A stretch of 64,000 nt of DNA from Nectonema munidae. Lineage: Eukaryota; Nematomorpha; Nectonematoida; Nectonematidae. Below, piece after piece: positions 37,106 to 49,200 of the stretch (position 1 is the first letter of the stretch; each line of letters opens with the position of its first letter). The position numbers were made by a program, and so were the translations under genes. The stretch lies in assembly GCA_030549495.1 (NCBI GenBank), contig JAUIRK010001052.1:124001-188000 (forward strand). Direction: 5' to 3'. A model generated the notes under the pieces. It searched no databases, had not been told where the DNA came from, and saw only the letters and a program-made list of their open reading frames with translations.

Positions 37106-37464
37106 CCTTTTTGCAATTCTATTTTGTCCTTTTGCAATTCTATTTTGTCTTTTTGCACTTTTGTTTTCTCCCTTTGCAATTCTAAACAAATAATCTCATC
37201 TATTTTTTGAAATGATATTAAAAAGATGTCATTTAAAAAATATTGCTAAATTAAAGTGAAAAATTTTATAATTAAGAAAGTAAACAAAAAATATAAAAAT
37301 TAAAAATTTGTAATAATTTAATTGCTAATTCTTCATTAAAAATTTAGAAAATAATGGAAAATAATGTTAAAATTAAAAAAAAGCTTAATGACATATGTCA
37401 AAACAATTAAACACCAAAATGAAAACATTTAATTCAGATAGAATTGCAAAAGGATCAAATAGAA
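37106..37464. repeat. Small fold-back repeat in TFAP2 intron
   Basis: Four tandem units close to CCTTTTGCAATTCTATTTTG (about 21 bp each) lie at 37106-37187. The inverted unit GATAGAATTGCAAAAGG lies at 37439-37455 on the other side of AT-rich DNA. A related pair (CCTTTTTCGATTCTACTTTA near 39030; AAAGTAGAATCGGAAAA near 39222) sits in the last intron. They look like fold-back elements of one family. Confidence 0.45.
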
Positions 37465-38218
37465 CTAAAAATGGTATATACATATAGTATATATATATTC
37501 TAATTTATCTTTCACGTCTCACATATCCACTATTGTATTTTTTCTTACATTGTGTACCAAAAAATAAAATGAGTTTAAATACAAAAAAAAGTAGTTTATG
37601 TAAACTTCGATTAAGATGAAGAGAAATGGGATTTTTGACTTGTAGCTTTTGAAAAATGAACAGACATTAAAGAAAGTATGCACGTAAGGAACTTCAAATA
37701 AAGTATATGTTCACATTTGTTCGTATAGTTAGATTTTTTGAAGTGATATCTCCCTCTTTCCTGTATAGGAAATTCTTATGCGATAACAATAATGAAATAT
37801 GAAGATAACACTCCCTTGTTGAAATTAATCTTATATATGTTTCGGTGGCTAAAAACTCTACCTTAGAACATCCAGAATGCAAAATTTAGTCTCAGAAAAC
37901 TGGGTCTCAAACCAGTTATTTGTTAGTTAAATAGTAACTATATAAATAAATATAAATATTTTTGTGAGCTATATTGTCAACTGAGAGATCCCGTTTTCTG
38001 AGATCTGATCTAGTTTTCCAATTTTTTTCTACGAAAATCTTTTACTATTTTAGAATTTTTAATCTAAATACTATGTCACAATTCATCTTAAGTAAGCAAT
38101 TATTCATTTTATTTGCCTTTCTGATGCGCTTTTAGAGGACTTGGTTATTTTTTGACATTTTTAGATTTTAAGTTCGGCGTAAATTTTGGACAGAGTTTGT
38201 CAAGACCGAATTTCTTAG

Positions 38219-38377
<159 letters not shown>

Positions 38378-38432
38378 TAAAAACTCATGGTCTTGATGAA
38401 ATCATGTTTTCCCTTATTCTTCATCTGTTCAG

Positions 38433-38571
38433 GAGAAGCGGTTCACCTGGCGCGAGACTTTGGTTATGTGTGTGAAACAGAGTTTCCTTCAAAACAAGTT
38501 GCAGAGTACATCTGTCATCAGCACGATCAAACCGACTTTCACACTTATAAAAATATGGTGCTAGCAACAAA
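38433..38571 (+). CDS. TFAP2: AP-2 transcription factor, helix-span-helix exon
   Basis: A 139-bp exon, 63 bases after the previous one. Acceptor GTTCAG|GAGAAG, donor ACAAA|GTACTT. In phase it reads [20 protein letters not shown] then [20 protein letters not shown] and NMVLATK. The first half is nearly invariant in the family. The segment [12 protein letters not shown] is diverged relative to human RQHSDPNEQVTRK. It is part of the dimerisation and DNA-binding domain. Confidence 0.97.
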
Positions 38572-40038
38572 GTACTTTCCTTTGTCTATGTATATATATA
38601 TATATAGCAATCCCCCTATTTACCATTGACATCGAACCCAATCTTGGTTCACCGCTTCAAATGTTATGCTTCAATGCAGCCTGTGATAGACTTAACGTGA
38701 AGACTAATTTTAATATTGACTCATTTGCTAGTAATACATTTAAATCGGCAAAATATTCACTCACTTACAATTTATTTGAAGAATCTTGAGTTTTGAAATG
38801 CAAATTAGGTAAATCATTCCCATAAAATTTTTTGTAAAAGACACTCATTGACCTAACACATTCACCGTGTCACTAAAAGTATTACATCCCCACCAACTGC
38901 ATCTTGTTTTCTCCTTCAACCAATTTATTATCATTTTATTTTTTGATAAAGTCTGCCTCTCTACAATCAGAGATTTAAAAAAGATTTTCACTTTGTTTAG
39001 TTAATTCTCTTTCAGTTATGCTTGATCCTTTTTCGATTCTACTTTATCTTTTTTCATTTAGAATTGAATTTTTTTACTTGTCCGCTTCGCATCCTAGGGG
39101 AGAATATTCTCCCACAACTGAACATATGGTGGAAACTTTAATATTGGGAATCAAAGGCGGGAGAATAAGATCAAGAGCTGTCAATTCCTAGTTCTATCTA
39201 CCGAAGCAATTGAGAAAAGTTAAAGTAGAATCGGAAAAATGATAAAATAAAGAAATGCTATAAAATATTTTTGTCTCTAACTTATAGAATCACTAATTTC
39301 TTGTTTGTGTATATAATATTGTAGAGGCGTTTTATTGTGTTTTATTCAATTGCTCCTTCTACAATTAACGATCAAACGGCTTCTGAAAAGTTTGTCTTAA
39401 AAAACTTTACTTTTCAGTTCGACATATAATTGAGTTCAGCATATTTCTGCATAATTTATTTTAAATTTATCTTCATTTTATACTCAAATTCGGCTTATAT
39501 TGAAATATAGGTAATTGAGAAGTAGATGAGATCAACGAGTATTATATACAGAATGAAAGTGCTTTGTACATATTCTTTTTATTCAACTAGATTAGCTTTG
39601 CTATCGAAAGCATTAAAAGGGTTCTTTATTATTTTTACCTCTCTTTGAAATGAAGTAGAATTTATCTGAATTACTTTTTAAATAACGAAACGTGTAGGCA
39701 TTGGAAGACTATACTCACTTCACCCAACTTCTCGTCTATGGGTTTCCAACATAAGATTTCTCCTTAAGTTTTTTATTTTTTTTGGATTGATAATTTTAAG
39801 CTTGTCCGTTCTAAACGTAATTTAACGGTTTTGAAAAGGGCATTTTCTCCTAATTATTCTAAGCCAAATGTCGAATCTTATCTGAAACAATGTCTTCCCC
39901 TAAGAAAATAAATACTTTATATTGTGATTACATTTGGATAAATCATTTTGAAGCCCTTGGTTAAAATCGCTGGCTATATAGCAGTATTACTCGAGATTTA
40001 ATAGCTTGCTTATTTTCCGAAATTTTACAAATGTTTAG
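38572..40038 (+). other. TFAP2 last intron
   Basis: Runs from the GTACTT donor to the TTTAG acceptor. AT-rich, with an (AT)n run near 38594-38606 and a fold-back pair near 39030 and 39222. No coding sequence. Confidence 0.7.
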
Positions 40039-40522
40039 ACAAGTGACAAAGGAAGTTCTGGATTTGTTGAACAAGGATCGCACACCCCTGGGAAACTCGC
40101 GTCCCAACCCCATCCTAGAGCCGCACATCCAACGCAACCTGACGCACTTCAGTCTGATCACGCACGGCTTTGGCGCGCCGGGCATCTGCGCGGGCCTGCA
40201 ACTCGTGCAGAACATCTGCAACGAAATGCTCAAGCACATCGAGAAGAGCAGCGGCGTGAATGAGGCCGCGGTCGTAGTCCCCGACCAGGTCATGTCTTCG
40301 TCCTCCTCAAGCGCGTCTTCCATCATTCTCAACAAGTTCAAGGAAGAGTTGGAAAGTGAGGGCGGCTGCAACGTCGCCAGCTCCTCCAACACCAACCACC
40401 CCTCGCACATCATCCAAAAACTTCCGCACTTCATCAACTCAAACTCGCAATTACTTCTACAAAAAGTTTACAATGAAATCCAAGCAGAAGGCATAGTTCA
40501 CAAAAAAGATTGTGGGGATTAG
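40039..40522 (+). CDS. TFAP2: AP-2 transcription factor, last coding exon
   Basis: A 484-bp exon with stop TAG at 40520-40522. It reads (K)[39 protein letters not shown] then [20 protein letters not shown] and [10 protein letters not shown]. The [19 protein letters not shown] segment is closest to human AP-2 delta ([19 protein letters not shown]) rather than alpha (GIQSCLTHFNLISHGFGSP). After the conserved domain comes a Ser run (SSSSSSASS) and a ~75-residue tail, longer than in AP-2 alpha, ending [10 protein letters not shown]. The exon is much more GC-rich than its flanks. An upstream ATG at 40031 lies before the acceptor and is not a start. Confidence 0.96.
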
Positions 40523-41060
40523 TCAACTCCGGCAAAGCTTTTTTTTCTATCGGTTCTCGACCTTTTTCATTTTATGTGATACCATGCCTTGACATCCCCT
40601 CAATCTTCTTCTTCACCTTCGCATCCTTCAATCACGTGATATCTTAAGAAGCGACCCAGCGTTGTATGTTTGTATAAGATGTCACTTTGTATGTAAAGTT
40701 GTTACCTACATCCTTTTCTTTAATTTCATAATCCTTACTGACTAAACTCAATATACTGTCCACAACTCTCCGCTCACAAACAAGACAATCTTAAGGGTGG
40801 CGTAAGAGTCTATTACGTGGTCAGTGGTAATGCTATTGTTATTTTTTGTTTGTTATCAATCCTCTTGTTATTCATATTCATACGCTTGAAGAAAATTTAT
40901 TTTATGCCTACCTTCTTATTATATCAGATCATGATAACGACAATATTTTCTTGAGAGTTTCATCTTGTTAATGACTGATATAAATGCACTTTGTTGTTTC
41001 ATCAAAAAAATGTTTACAAATATTTGAATCAAAATTATTATTTTAAAAGTTAATAAAATA
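40523..41060 (+). terminator. TFAP2 3' UTR and candidate poly(A) signal
   Basis: Downstream of the stop, the first clear AATAAA on the + strand is at 41052-41057, about 530 bases after the stop. It is followed by a T-rich stretch (about 41075-41090) that could be the downstream element. The end of the transcript is inferred, since earlier or later signals may also be used. Confidence 0.4.
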
Positions 41061-41829
41061 TCCGGTAAGTTCATATTTTTTTACACATTTATGAACCGAT
41101 AAAAGTGGGAGATAGAGAAAAAATATACACTAATCCTTGATCTATTGAGGCTGATGCATTCCGTAACGGCATGCGATAGGTAAAAATTCGCGAAGTAGAA
41201 ATAGTATTTCTTTACAAATTAGCACCTGTGTTATAGTGATGGTTTACTTTAAATCTCTCCTACCCTCTCAAACATACTCATTTCATTTTTTATATAACAA
41301 ATCATTCTAGTAGAAGAGCATTGCAGCTCCTTAAAGTAAGCATTCAAATGTAACTTCTTCCTGCTCTAGATTTTCAAAAATAAGTAATGGGAAGTTGTTG
41401 TTGCCGTTTTTTGTTGAGCGCAAGGAGCGTCTTATAAACTTCCGCGACTCCATCTATTTCATTTTAAAAATGCAAAGCCAGGAACTTTTCCATTCTCAGG
41501 AATTTCTACTCCCATTATTAGCAAGATTGGAAAGCATTCAAGTATTAGGCCATTTTTTGACTTCTAGAGCCTCATCCTTCGTCATTTCCTTCTTTCTCAT
41601 TCGACGAATTTCTCATCATTCTTAGATCTTTATCCTTTGACGGAAATCAATCAAGATGTCAAAGAGGTTGTATCCACAACGCCCTTTTTTCTGTTAGCTT
41701 CACAGCCTTATCAAATGCATAGTGGTGTACTTCGTATCTTTCCTCGGTAGCTTCTTGCCATCATTTTTCAAGCTCTCTTTTTGAATATTTTAAAAGCGCT
41801 TTTTATCCGATATTGTAAATAAACTTTCA
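41061..41829. other. Intergenic, nothing recognised
   Basis: Between the TFAP2 3' end and the transposase relic. The open frame at 41395-41625 gives no recognisable motif and is probably chance or part of a decayed transposon. Confidence 0.4.
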
Positions 41830-42480
41830 AGTCTAGTCATCTTTCATTGAGTTAAAGTTTAACTTGCAGGATAAAACAACCGTGAAGCTACTTGGTATTT
41901 ATAAATAAACCCTGGTTGCAATGAGTACAACGCAATCTTTTTAGGCGTTAACACTAGTCACTTTGGCATTTTCCTTCATAGTGAGGTCCCATGTCGCATT
42001 TTTTGTCAAAAAAACACGGTCTTATGCATGTTCAACACTTTTTCATAGGATTAGCTTTTCTCAATAACTATTTTGAAAGTTTCTTCTACATACATTTCAG
42101 CGGCAGGTTTGTTAGCTTCACCAATACTTTATTTTAGATCTTTTTTGAAATTTCTCGAACCAACCTTTGCTATCACTAAATTTTGTTTGATTGCTGAAAA
42201 GTGGCATCAATGTTGATGGTTAAAGGTTTTTTTTAGTTTTTACTACCTTCATCAGGAAACTTGTCATGCAACTATCAGACCTGTTTGTATGTATCCAAGG
42301 TAACATTCTTATTTCTGCGATGGCTTATCCAAAGACTTTCCAAGATATTCCATCTTGCTATGCCTCTGTTTCGTGAAGTTATTACATTTTTCTCAGTCTT
42401 TTTGAATGTTACTGTTGCTGTCGATCTTATGTTTTTTGCTCCTTCTTTGGTTTGCGAAGGCGGAATTCATTGATCCCCTA
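41830..42480 (-). pseudogene. pogo/Jerky-like transposase relic
   Basis: Strongly decayed. On the minus strand at about 42160-42080 it reads WFEKFQKRSKI followed by a GEANKPAAEMYVEETFK-like segment. This corresponds to the CENP-B/DDE junction of Jerky-Tigger proteins (GWFxRFKKR, GEA.SAD). Multiple stops and frame changes are present. Ends not identified. It could be another pogo-type subfamily. Confidence 0.4.
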
Positions 42481-43436
42481 GAGAAGACCAACATCTGCAT
42501 AGTTTCTCCAATCTTTAAACATCTCAAGAAGATTTGCCTACTCTGTTATTGTAAACATATTCCTCCTGAGATTGGAGTCATATACAGATATTGCTTTGCA
42601 ATTAAATGTAGATCTCAGTGTTTTATAAGAATTAATCCTTTTATATATAATGCCAAAACTTTGGTAATCATTCAAATGTGGAAAATCATTTCTGCACTAA
42701 CTTAGAAGCTAGAAATCAATATGAATTCACAAGAACCACAAAAATCGTAATGAATCGAGGGATACGGTGATATGAGTTTTAGAAAAAAGCTTCGATAAAA
42801 TTGAAGTGCGAAATAGCGAGGGATTCCTGCAACACGTCCAAAGCATTGCAAACAATATATCATAAATTAAAAGACAAGCCCCATGGAAAAAACTGTGTCT
42901 ATAGTTAATACTCTTCTGATTTCCGTAATCGTTCAAAGATTTTTACCGAGAAGAGTACCTTATCTCGTTAGCCATCCTTATTCCTTTTGACTTTGGTATT
43001 TTGGATTAGAATGAGGAGGAAAATATTTAACATTATGTCGGGCTCCCGCCCTGATTGGCGCTCTTCGTGCTTGTCAGACGCACCATTTTCGTTACCTTTC
43101 TATCTCACTGGGGCTATTCTCTTAATTTAATTGTAATCTTAATACCAATACAAAATGGAGCATGTTTCCTCTAGCAGTATTTGGAGCGTGTGATTTATTT
43201 ACTCATAAAAATAAACTGAAAAGAAGATATCTTTGATTTTGAATATGTAATGCATAGGTGATATACTTCACATACATCATTGTATCATAGTTACATCAAA
43301 AGAATATTCCATAGAAATGAGAAATAAGAGATAGAATAAAAGAGTTAAAAGTTGGCTAACCAGAAGCACGTTTTAAAGGCTACAGTTCTATATTAGTCTT
43401 TTTAACAAAAGCCTCATTTTTTATCATAGCTTATAT

Positions 43437-43886
43437 CAGGGGTCGGCAACCTTATGCTAACGGCGTGCCAACTTAACACTTCTCAAATCATCTCGAGTGC
43501 CAACCTCATATGTATATTTATCCAAACCAAAATTAACATAAATGTTTTATAATTTATTTAATTTTTATATACACATTTACGTAAGTATTCAAGAATAAGT
43601 AAAATTATAATTAGCAATAAAAAAATTATATAAGTAATTAGTGTTTGACTCTTTGATAACTTTAGCCAACTCTTCAATATCGGCACAATACTAAATAAAA
43701 ATGGTTGCGCATAGTCAAAAGCACATTTGATTGCCTTTAAGATCTATTATAAAAACTGTTTAAAAATTTATTTTACTTTATGTGTAAATGAAGAATTTTA
43801 ATTGTAAACCTTAGAATTTTTGCGTGCCACTGAAAATTGCTTCGCGTGCAACGTGTGGTACGCGTGCCGTAGGTTGCCGACCCCTG
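43437..43886. mobile_element. hAT-type MITE with CAGGGGTCGGCAACCT termini
   Basis: A 450-bp element. It starts CAGGGGTCGGCAACCT and its last 16 bases are the exact reverse complement, a widespread hAT end. It is flanked by GCTTATAT (43429-43436) and GCTTATTT (43887-43894), an 8-bp duplication with one mismatch. Inside the ends are GGCGTGCCAAC and CGTGCCACTG-type repeats. No coding capacity. Confidence 0.9.
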
Positions 43887-43894
43887 GCTTATTT

Positions 43895-44700
43895 TATAAC
43901 AAAATGTTAAAATCTGTAGATTTACTATTATATAAAATCGAAAAATCATTGGCGTATACCAGGAGTGAATGCTAATTTTTGCCACACCTCACAATTTCAA
44001 ATAACACTTTAAAATCCCCCGAATTTGATAAAAACAGGTATGTAGGTGGGAAAATTGGAATAAAAAGTGTAGCAAGGCATTATTACATCACTATTTAAGT
44101 CTAAATTATCTCGATTGAATCATTTATATTGATGAAACATTAATACAAATAAATTCTGGGAGCGTTCTTCTCGCCCCGTCTTGTAACGCCACTATGAAAA
44201 AATAAAACCGGAATGGGAGAAGTTTTATTCTAAAACTTTAAAAAACAAAGATTTATTGCACACGGATAAATATGAATAAAAGCGTATTTTAAAAACAAAA
44301 ATGCATAATAAAGTTTTTTGGTATATTTTTTATGTGTATGCATAAAACAAATTTCATTATAACAGTATCTTCCAAATTGTCTTTTTTCTATTTTATTTTG
44401 TATTTTAGAAAAAAGAATTTTAAAGAGACATTTTAGAACATAAAAAATTAGAATTGGAAAAAACAATTTAGAAGTAAAAAAAGATAATTTATAAGTAAAA
44501 ATGGTATAGTATATAAAAGTTTGTTTGGGATTCATTTTCAAATAAACTTTTTCTGTTTAGCAGGTGTCATAAAATGTTTCGTTTTTGTCACCATGAAATA
44601 TGATCAGCATATTTAAAATGCGTATATTTAACTTTCTTAGTTGTCGGTATCGCATTCAAGGAAAGAATATTGTTCCATATGTGTACATATTATAGGAATT
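43895..44700. other. Intergenic, nothing recognised
   Basis: AT-rich. The minus-strand open frame at 44230-44541 has a Phe/Lys/Ile-rich, low-complexity translation and is not called. Confidence 0.45.
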
Positions 44701-44770
44701 GCCATCGCAAGGAATTGAACTTACGAATGCTGTATCAAGATCCAGCGGTTACACGATTAGGCCATCTTCA
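44701..44770 (-). mobile_element. tRNA-derived SINE-like head
   Basis: On the minus strand it reads GATGGCCTAATCGTGTAACC (A box), then TCTTGATACAGCATTCG and AGTTCAATTCC (B box) at tRNA-like spacing. Pairing is imperfect. Just upstream on the + strand (44770-44840), AATATTTCGACTCAAAGAG and TCTTTATCAAAGG resemble part of the body of the same repeat. It is more likely a SINE than a tRNA gene. Confidence 0.5.
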
Positions 44771-45079
44771 GGAAATATCATTCTAAATATTAAAAAGAGA
44801 ATATTTCGACTCAAAGAGTCTTTATCAAAGGCATTCATGTGAATAAGTGAATACTAATTCACTTAAAGAAGCTTAGCGGCTCTAATATTAAATGAAAATA
44901 TTATTATTTTCCATCTAAGTATATTTCAATTTTTATTATAAACAAAAAAATTTGAAATTAATTTCTTTTCCAAAATTACAGGTAAATTTGGGGAAAAATT
45001 AACGCGATTAAGCACATAAATTTTTTGCCGGCGTAAGTAAGTTTTTATTGGTACTCTGCTGGTGCTAGCAAAAAATTGT

Positions 45080-45890
45080 TTTTGGAGGACTCTAATGGCG
45101 ACTATCAAATGCATTCTACTAAATTTACTTAAAATTCAACTCGCTGTCCGACTTTCAAGATGAACAATCAGCCTATTTTTAATAAACTTTTTTTAGTAAT
45201 TTTAATATCAATAACAGGCTTAAACACGTTTTTAGCTGAATTAGTGCGATATCTGCAGTTGTATTTGACCAGCCAGCTTTAAAATTCATGTTCTAATATT
45301 GGTTAGATCGTGTCTCATGCCATCTACAATATCCAATCTCTTTCTATTTCCTGTTTTCTAAATTGACAAGAGTTGAAACCTTTCCTCACACTTGTAGGAC
45401 TATCGTCATGCTGACTTTTGAGAATTACTGATACTTAGGTGACGACAACTGAGTTATTAATTCCACTTTATAAAATTCATATGCTGAAGAATTGAATCTA
45501 AAAATTCTTCCTGTATTTCATCTGGAATGCTAGATACATGAAGTTCAGTACAAAATTTTATCACTTTGCAAAGATCCCTGTTCTTCTGGTAGTTCAGTAA
45601 AACTGTAGATTTTGGGTATAATCTTAACTTTGAAGAACTGATCTCGACTTGAGATCCTCCATCAATCCAGAAAGATTTTCATAAATAACGATGTTTTCAA
45701 GAATCGTTTTCCGACGTCAATTCTTTAGTTTATAAAAAGAAAATCTAGGACATCATTTTTAAAATGGAGAACATGGGTTTCCTTCTCTTGAAATTTCAAA
45801 TTTAGTTTGTTCATGTGATCAAAAATGTCGGCAAAGGTGCAATGATTTTCTTAGTTCATGCATTATTTCTGGAGCTTTTGTGGTTCCTCA
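45080..45890 (-). pseudogene. hAT transposase relic (ZBED5/FAM200-like)
   Basis: On the minus strand near 45850-45740 it reads FADIFDHMNKLNLKFQEKE followed by HVLHFKNDVLDFLFIN. This matches the conserved 'L(A/S)DIFxxLNxLNLxLQG' region of ZBED5-type hAT transposases. Decayed continuation to about 45080 includes SVLQS and QGSLQSDKIL segments in broken frames. No ends assigned. Confidence 0.5.
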
Positions 45891-45946
45891 ATGAAAATCT
45901 TTTTGTTACTGGCTAGATAATGTCATTTTAAAATATATTTGCAAAA

Positions 45947-46190
45947 AGAATAAGAGATTTTTATGCTTAGGATTAATTAATGTCATTTTTAAAGTACATT
46001 TTCAAAAAATGAAACTTTAATTTGGTTGGCTATGGCATCATCTGCTATAAATTAAAAAGGTAGTAACATTGAATTAAGGTCACCTTTTTTTTAGCTAACA
46101 AAATTAAAAAGCTTGAGTTTTTAGAAATATATTTTAGAAATGACATTATCTGATCCTAACCATAGACTCAAAAAATCTCTTATTCTTAAG
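45947..46190. repeat. Inverted repeat, arms of about 90 bp
   Basis: 45947-46030 and the reverse complement of about 46085-46190 share AAGAATAAGAGATTTTT, TTAGGAT, AATGTCATTT and TTTAATTTxGTTxGC in order. They form a potential hairpin next to arm B of the large duplication. Part of the motif (GATAATGTCATTTTAAAAT) also occurs at about 45915-45935. Confidence 0.5.
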
Positions 46191-46242
46191 TGTTAGATTA
46201 GAAAATATACGATGATTCTTTTTTTAAGATTTTAACATTTCG

Positions 46243-46280
46243 TTATAACATAACATAAATATATTAAACAATGTAAAAAA
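46243..46280 (-). mobile_element. LINE 3' tail fragment
   Basis: Minus-strand reading TTTAATATATTTATGTTATG followed by TTAT resembles the TTATG-repeat tails that end the LINEs at 49432 and 61470. Only the tail is present, and it sits exactly at the inner boundary of arm B. Confidence 0.45.
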
Positions 46281-49200
46281 TTATTATTCAAAAATTTCAT
46301 ACTTTCCAAATCACTATTATTTGCATTCAACTCTTTATTTTCTAAACCTTAGACTTTGGCTTAAAATTCCTATACTAATTTTAGATCCTTTAATATATTT
46401 TATTAAATAATGATTATTGGAATACCCATTTTAATTTTCAAAAAATTCTTGATTCAGTTAAATAAAACTTTTAATTAATATGCCTTTTTGAATAAATATT
46501 TTTTAATTGAACGAATTTGTGCAACTTCAAAATTCTTACTTTACTTGATTGTGATATCGAGCTTTTCTTTTTAATTGAAACGTATTGTTTTTTAGAACTT
46601 TAAATTTACAAAATTCTTGATTTCAAGCCCTGTTCAATTTCCTAATTGTGAAAGGTGCAATCACATCTTTTTATTTCCAATCAAAAGTCAATGTTATCAA
46701 TAAAATATTTTTGTATGCGAACTAAGTATAATCGCAATTTTGAAGAAATATTCTAAAATATAACATTTTTAATTGAGAAGATAACGGATATTTCCGAGGT
46801 ATATTTTACAGTAAACGATCTTAAGGTGAAATTATTAGCTATTTTTTTACTAGTAACTGTAATGAAATCAATATCCTATAATAGAGTATAAAATGTATTT
46901 CAATTTTTTGTTATTTGTTGTTCAAAAGAAGGTGCTTTATTATTCTTATCATTTTCTGGAAATATCTGGGGCTATGGATCTTCAGGTATCTTAGGGTGTA
47001 GGTTATACGAAATATATAGTTATGGTTGAATTAGTTGTTTGTTTGGTTGTAAATTATTATTTTATAATTCAATATGATAAAATCAAAAAAATTTATTCAT
47101 TCTTGAATTTATTACATATACTACAATTTTAATCATTCATTTTTATATGTGATATATGTGTTCAATTTTATACTAACTAAAATTTTTAAGTTTTTTTAAT
47201 TTATTTTTTTATGAAAAAATATTTTAAAAAAACATGATTTTTTGTTCGGTGTTTAAAACCAATCGGACACAGGTCTTTTATGATTTTTCCGATATAACTA
47301 TATATTTGTTTTTCTACAGCATGGAACCCTTAAAGATTAAGAATCCTTAACCTAAGATATTTAAAAAACGTAATTTTTTAATGAATTTTGGAAAGAGTTA
47401 AATTCTTTTATCGTTAGAAAATTTACGCTGTATACTTTCATCCTAATTTTAAGCCACTTTTAAATGTGTTTAGTGGACTTTTTATATATTAGTGTTGACT
47501 TTTTTTAGCATAAGTTCAGAATTATGTACCTTTTTAATGAATTTAATACCATGGTCTACACAAGTTATAAACGAACCTAAATAATTATAAGCATTACGAA
47601 TATTTCATCCAGAAACCTACACCTATAATATAATAAGTTGTACTGTTTGAAATTTTCTTATTATGGCTGCGGCTTTATTCTAAGACTTAATTAATTTGTG
47701 TTAATAATTAGATAGACTGTTTTAGGGAAGATAGATAACAAGTTATCATAAAACCGAGTTAGTTTGTTGGTTAGTTAGTTAAAAGTTTGTATACGTTTTT
47801 AAAAATTAAATACCTCAAAAAAATGAAGATTATTTACTTAATATAAAACTCCAAAGTTGGTTAAAAATCCATCTTTTAAGACTTTTTTAAACATACGTGT
47901 TTTTCTTGCAAAACAGATAGAAAGATACAAAGATTTGTAGTGTTTTCTTTTCATATATCAATAAAATATTGAAAACAAATGGATTCAAAATGATAAAAGA
48001 CAATTAAAATATAGTATAGAGAAGAAAATTTCTTACCGATAAAACAAATATCTATAATAATTCAACAAATAAAATACAAAAATGTTGCTAAATGATTTCC
48101 ATAACTCTGTTTTATTTATTAAAAGGTTGTTGAAAGAATGACACTTTATAGGAATATTTCGCTTCTCGTGTGTCTTTATCAACGAAGTTAAACAATGGGT
48201 CTTTTACTTTGCCTTTATTAAATATCTTTTTTAAATAATTTAAGTAAAATATAAATTTTAATAGTGCAATGTCATTTTGGTTTGGCTAAATTTTTTTTCC
48301 AACATAGTGTCAACATTATATCTGAAAAACAAGATGCCTTCTATTAGTATTGGAACTCTAGTCATACATTTTAATTGTATAACTTTTATACTTTGATGTT
48401 TGTAATAAAATTTATACATTAAAATTGAATGAAAATATCATTGTTTAAGAATGTTAGCAAATAAAATCGTACTTTTTTTCAATATAAATGCAATTAATAG
48501 AAAAGAAAATAGACATTAATTAAACATCTAATCAACTAATTAGGCAACTAATTATCGATTATACGCGGAGAAGTCTTTGAAAAGGCGCCTGCAAAGATGT
48601 TTGATTTTATCTACACGAGATTTGAACTATAATAGCTTTTTTTCTACTTTCGATTATTTTAGTTATAAAAATCTTTGAAATTTTCAATTCCCCAGAATTC
48701 CTCACTCAAGGAGGGGAGGAAGAAATTCGAACAAGGTTGAGAACTTGTGCTTTCGAGCGTGAATTTCATATTATTATTTAGTGACATCTCATTCTTTTAT
48801 ATTTCCGTTTCTATATTGAGAAGCTTGCCAATAAGTTCTTTTATACTGATTATTTGCTTAAAAAATAAAAATTTCAACTCAAGGAGATACAAATAATATC
48901 TGCTATTGATATTAGGCTTTGTTAAAATAAATTAGCATCCCTAGAAGTTTTTGCAGGTAAATCTTACACTACCAAATCAATTTGTTTTACCATTGATATG
49001 TCATTGTTTTTTTCTAGAAAATCATTTCTTAAATAATTTCAAAGTTTTATATTCTACTAAAATTCATAATGGTTTTTTGCCGTTTGTCTTGCACAAAATA
49101 TTGAACAATGGGATTCATCAGAAAAGTATGACATCTCTAAATTTTACATTAAATGTCTAGGAAACTGAGTATAGACAGCCAAAATAAGCGTAAAAAATGA

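Noticed and set aside
40031-40038. ATG at 40031 as a start codon
   Set aside because: It lies upstream of the TTTAG acceptor; the exon joins in phase from 40039 with the conserved K-Q-V-T-K sequence.
39961-40437. Long minus-strand open frame
   Set aside because: It is the antisense shadow of the last TFAP2 exon, created by its GC-rich composition.
44701-44770. Possible functional tRNA gene on the minus strand
   Set aside because: A and B boxes are present but the stems are degenerate; better explained as a SINE head.
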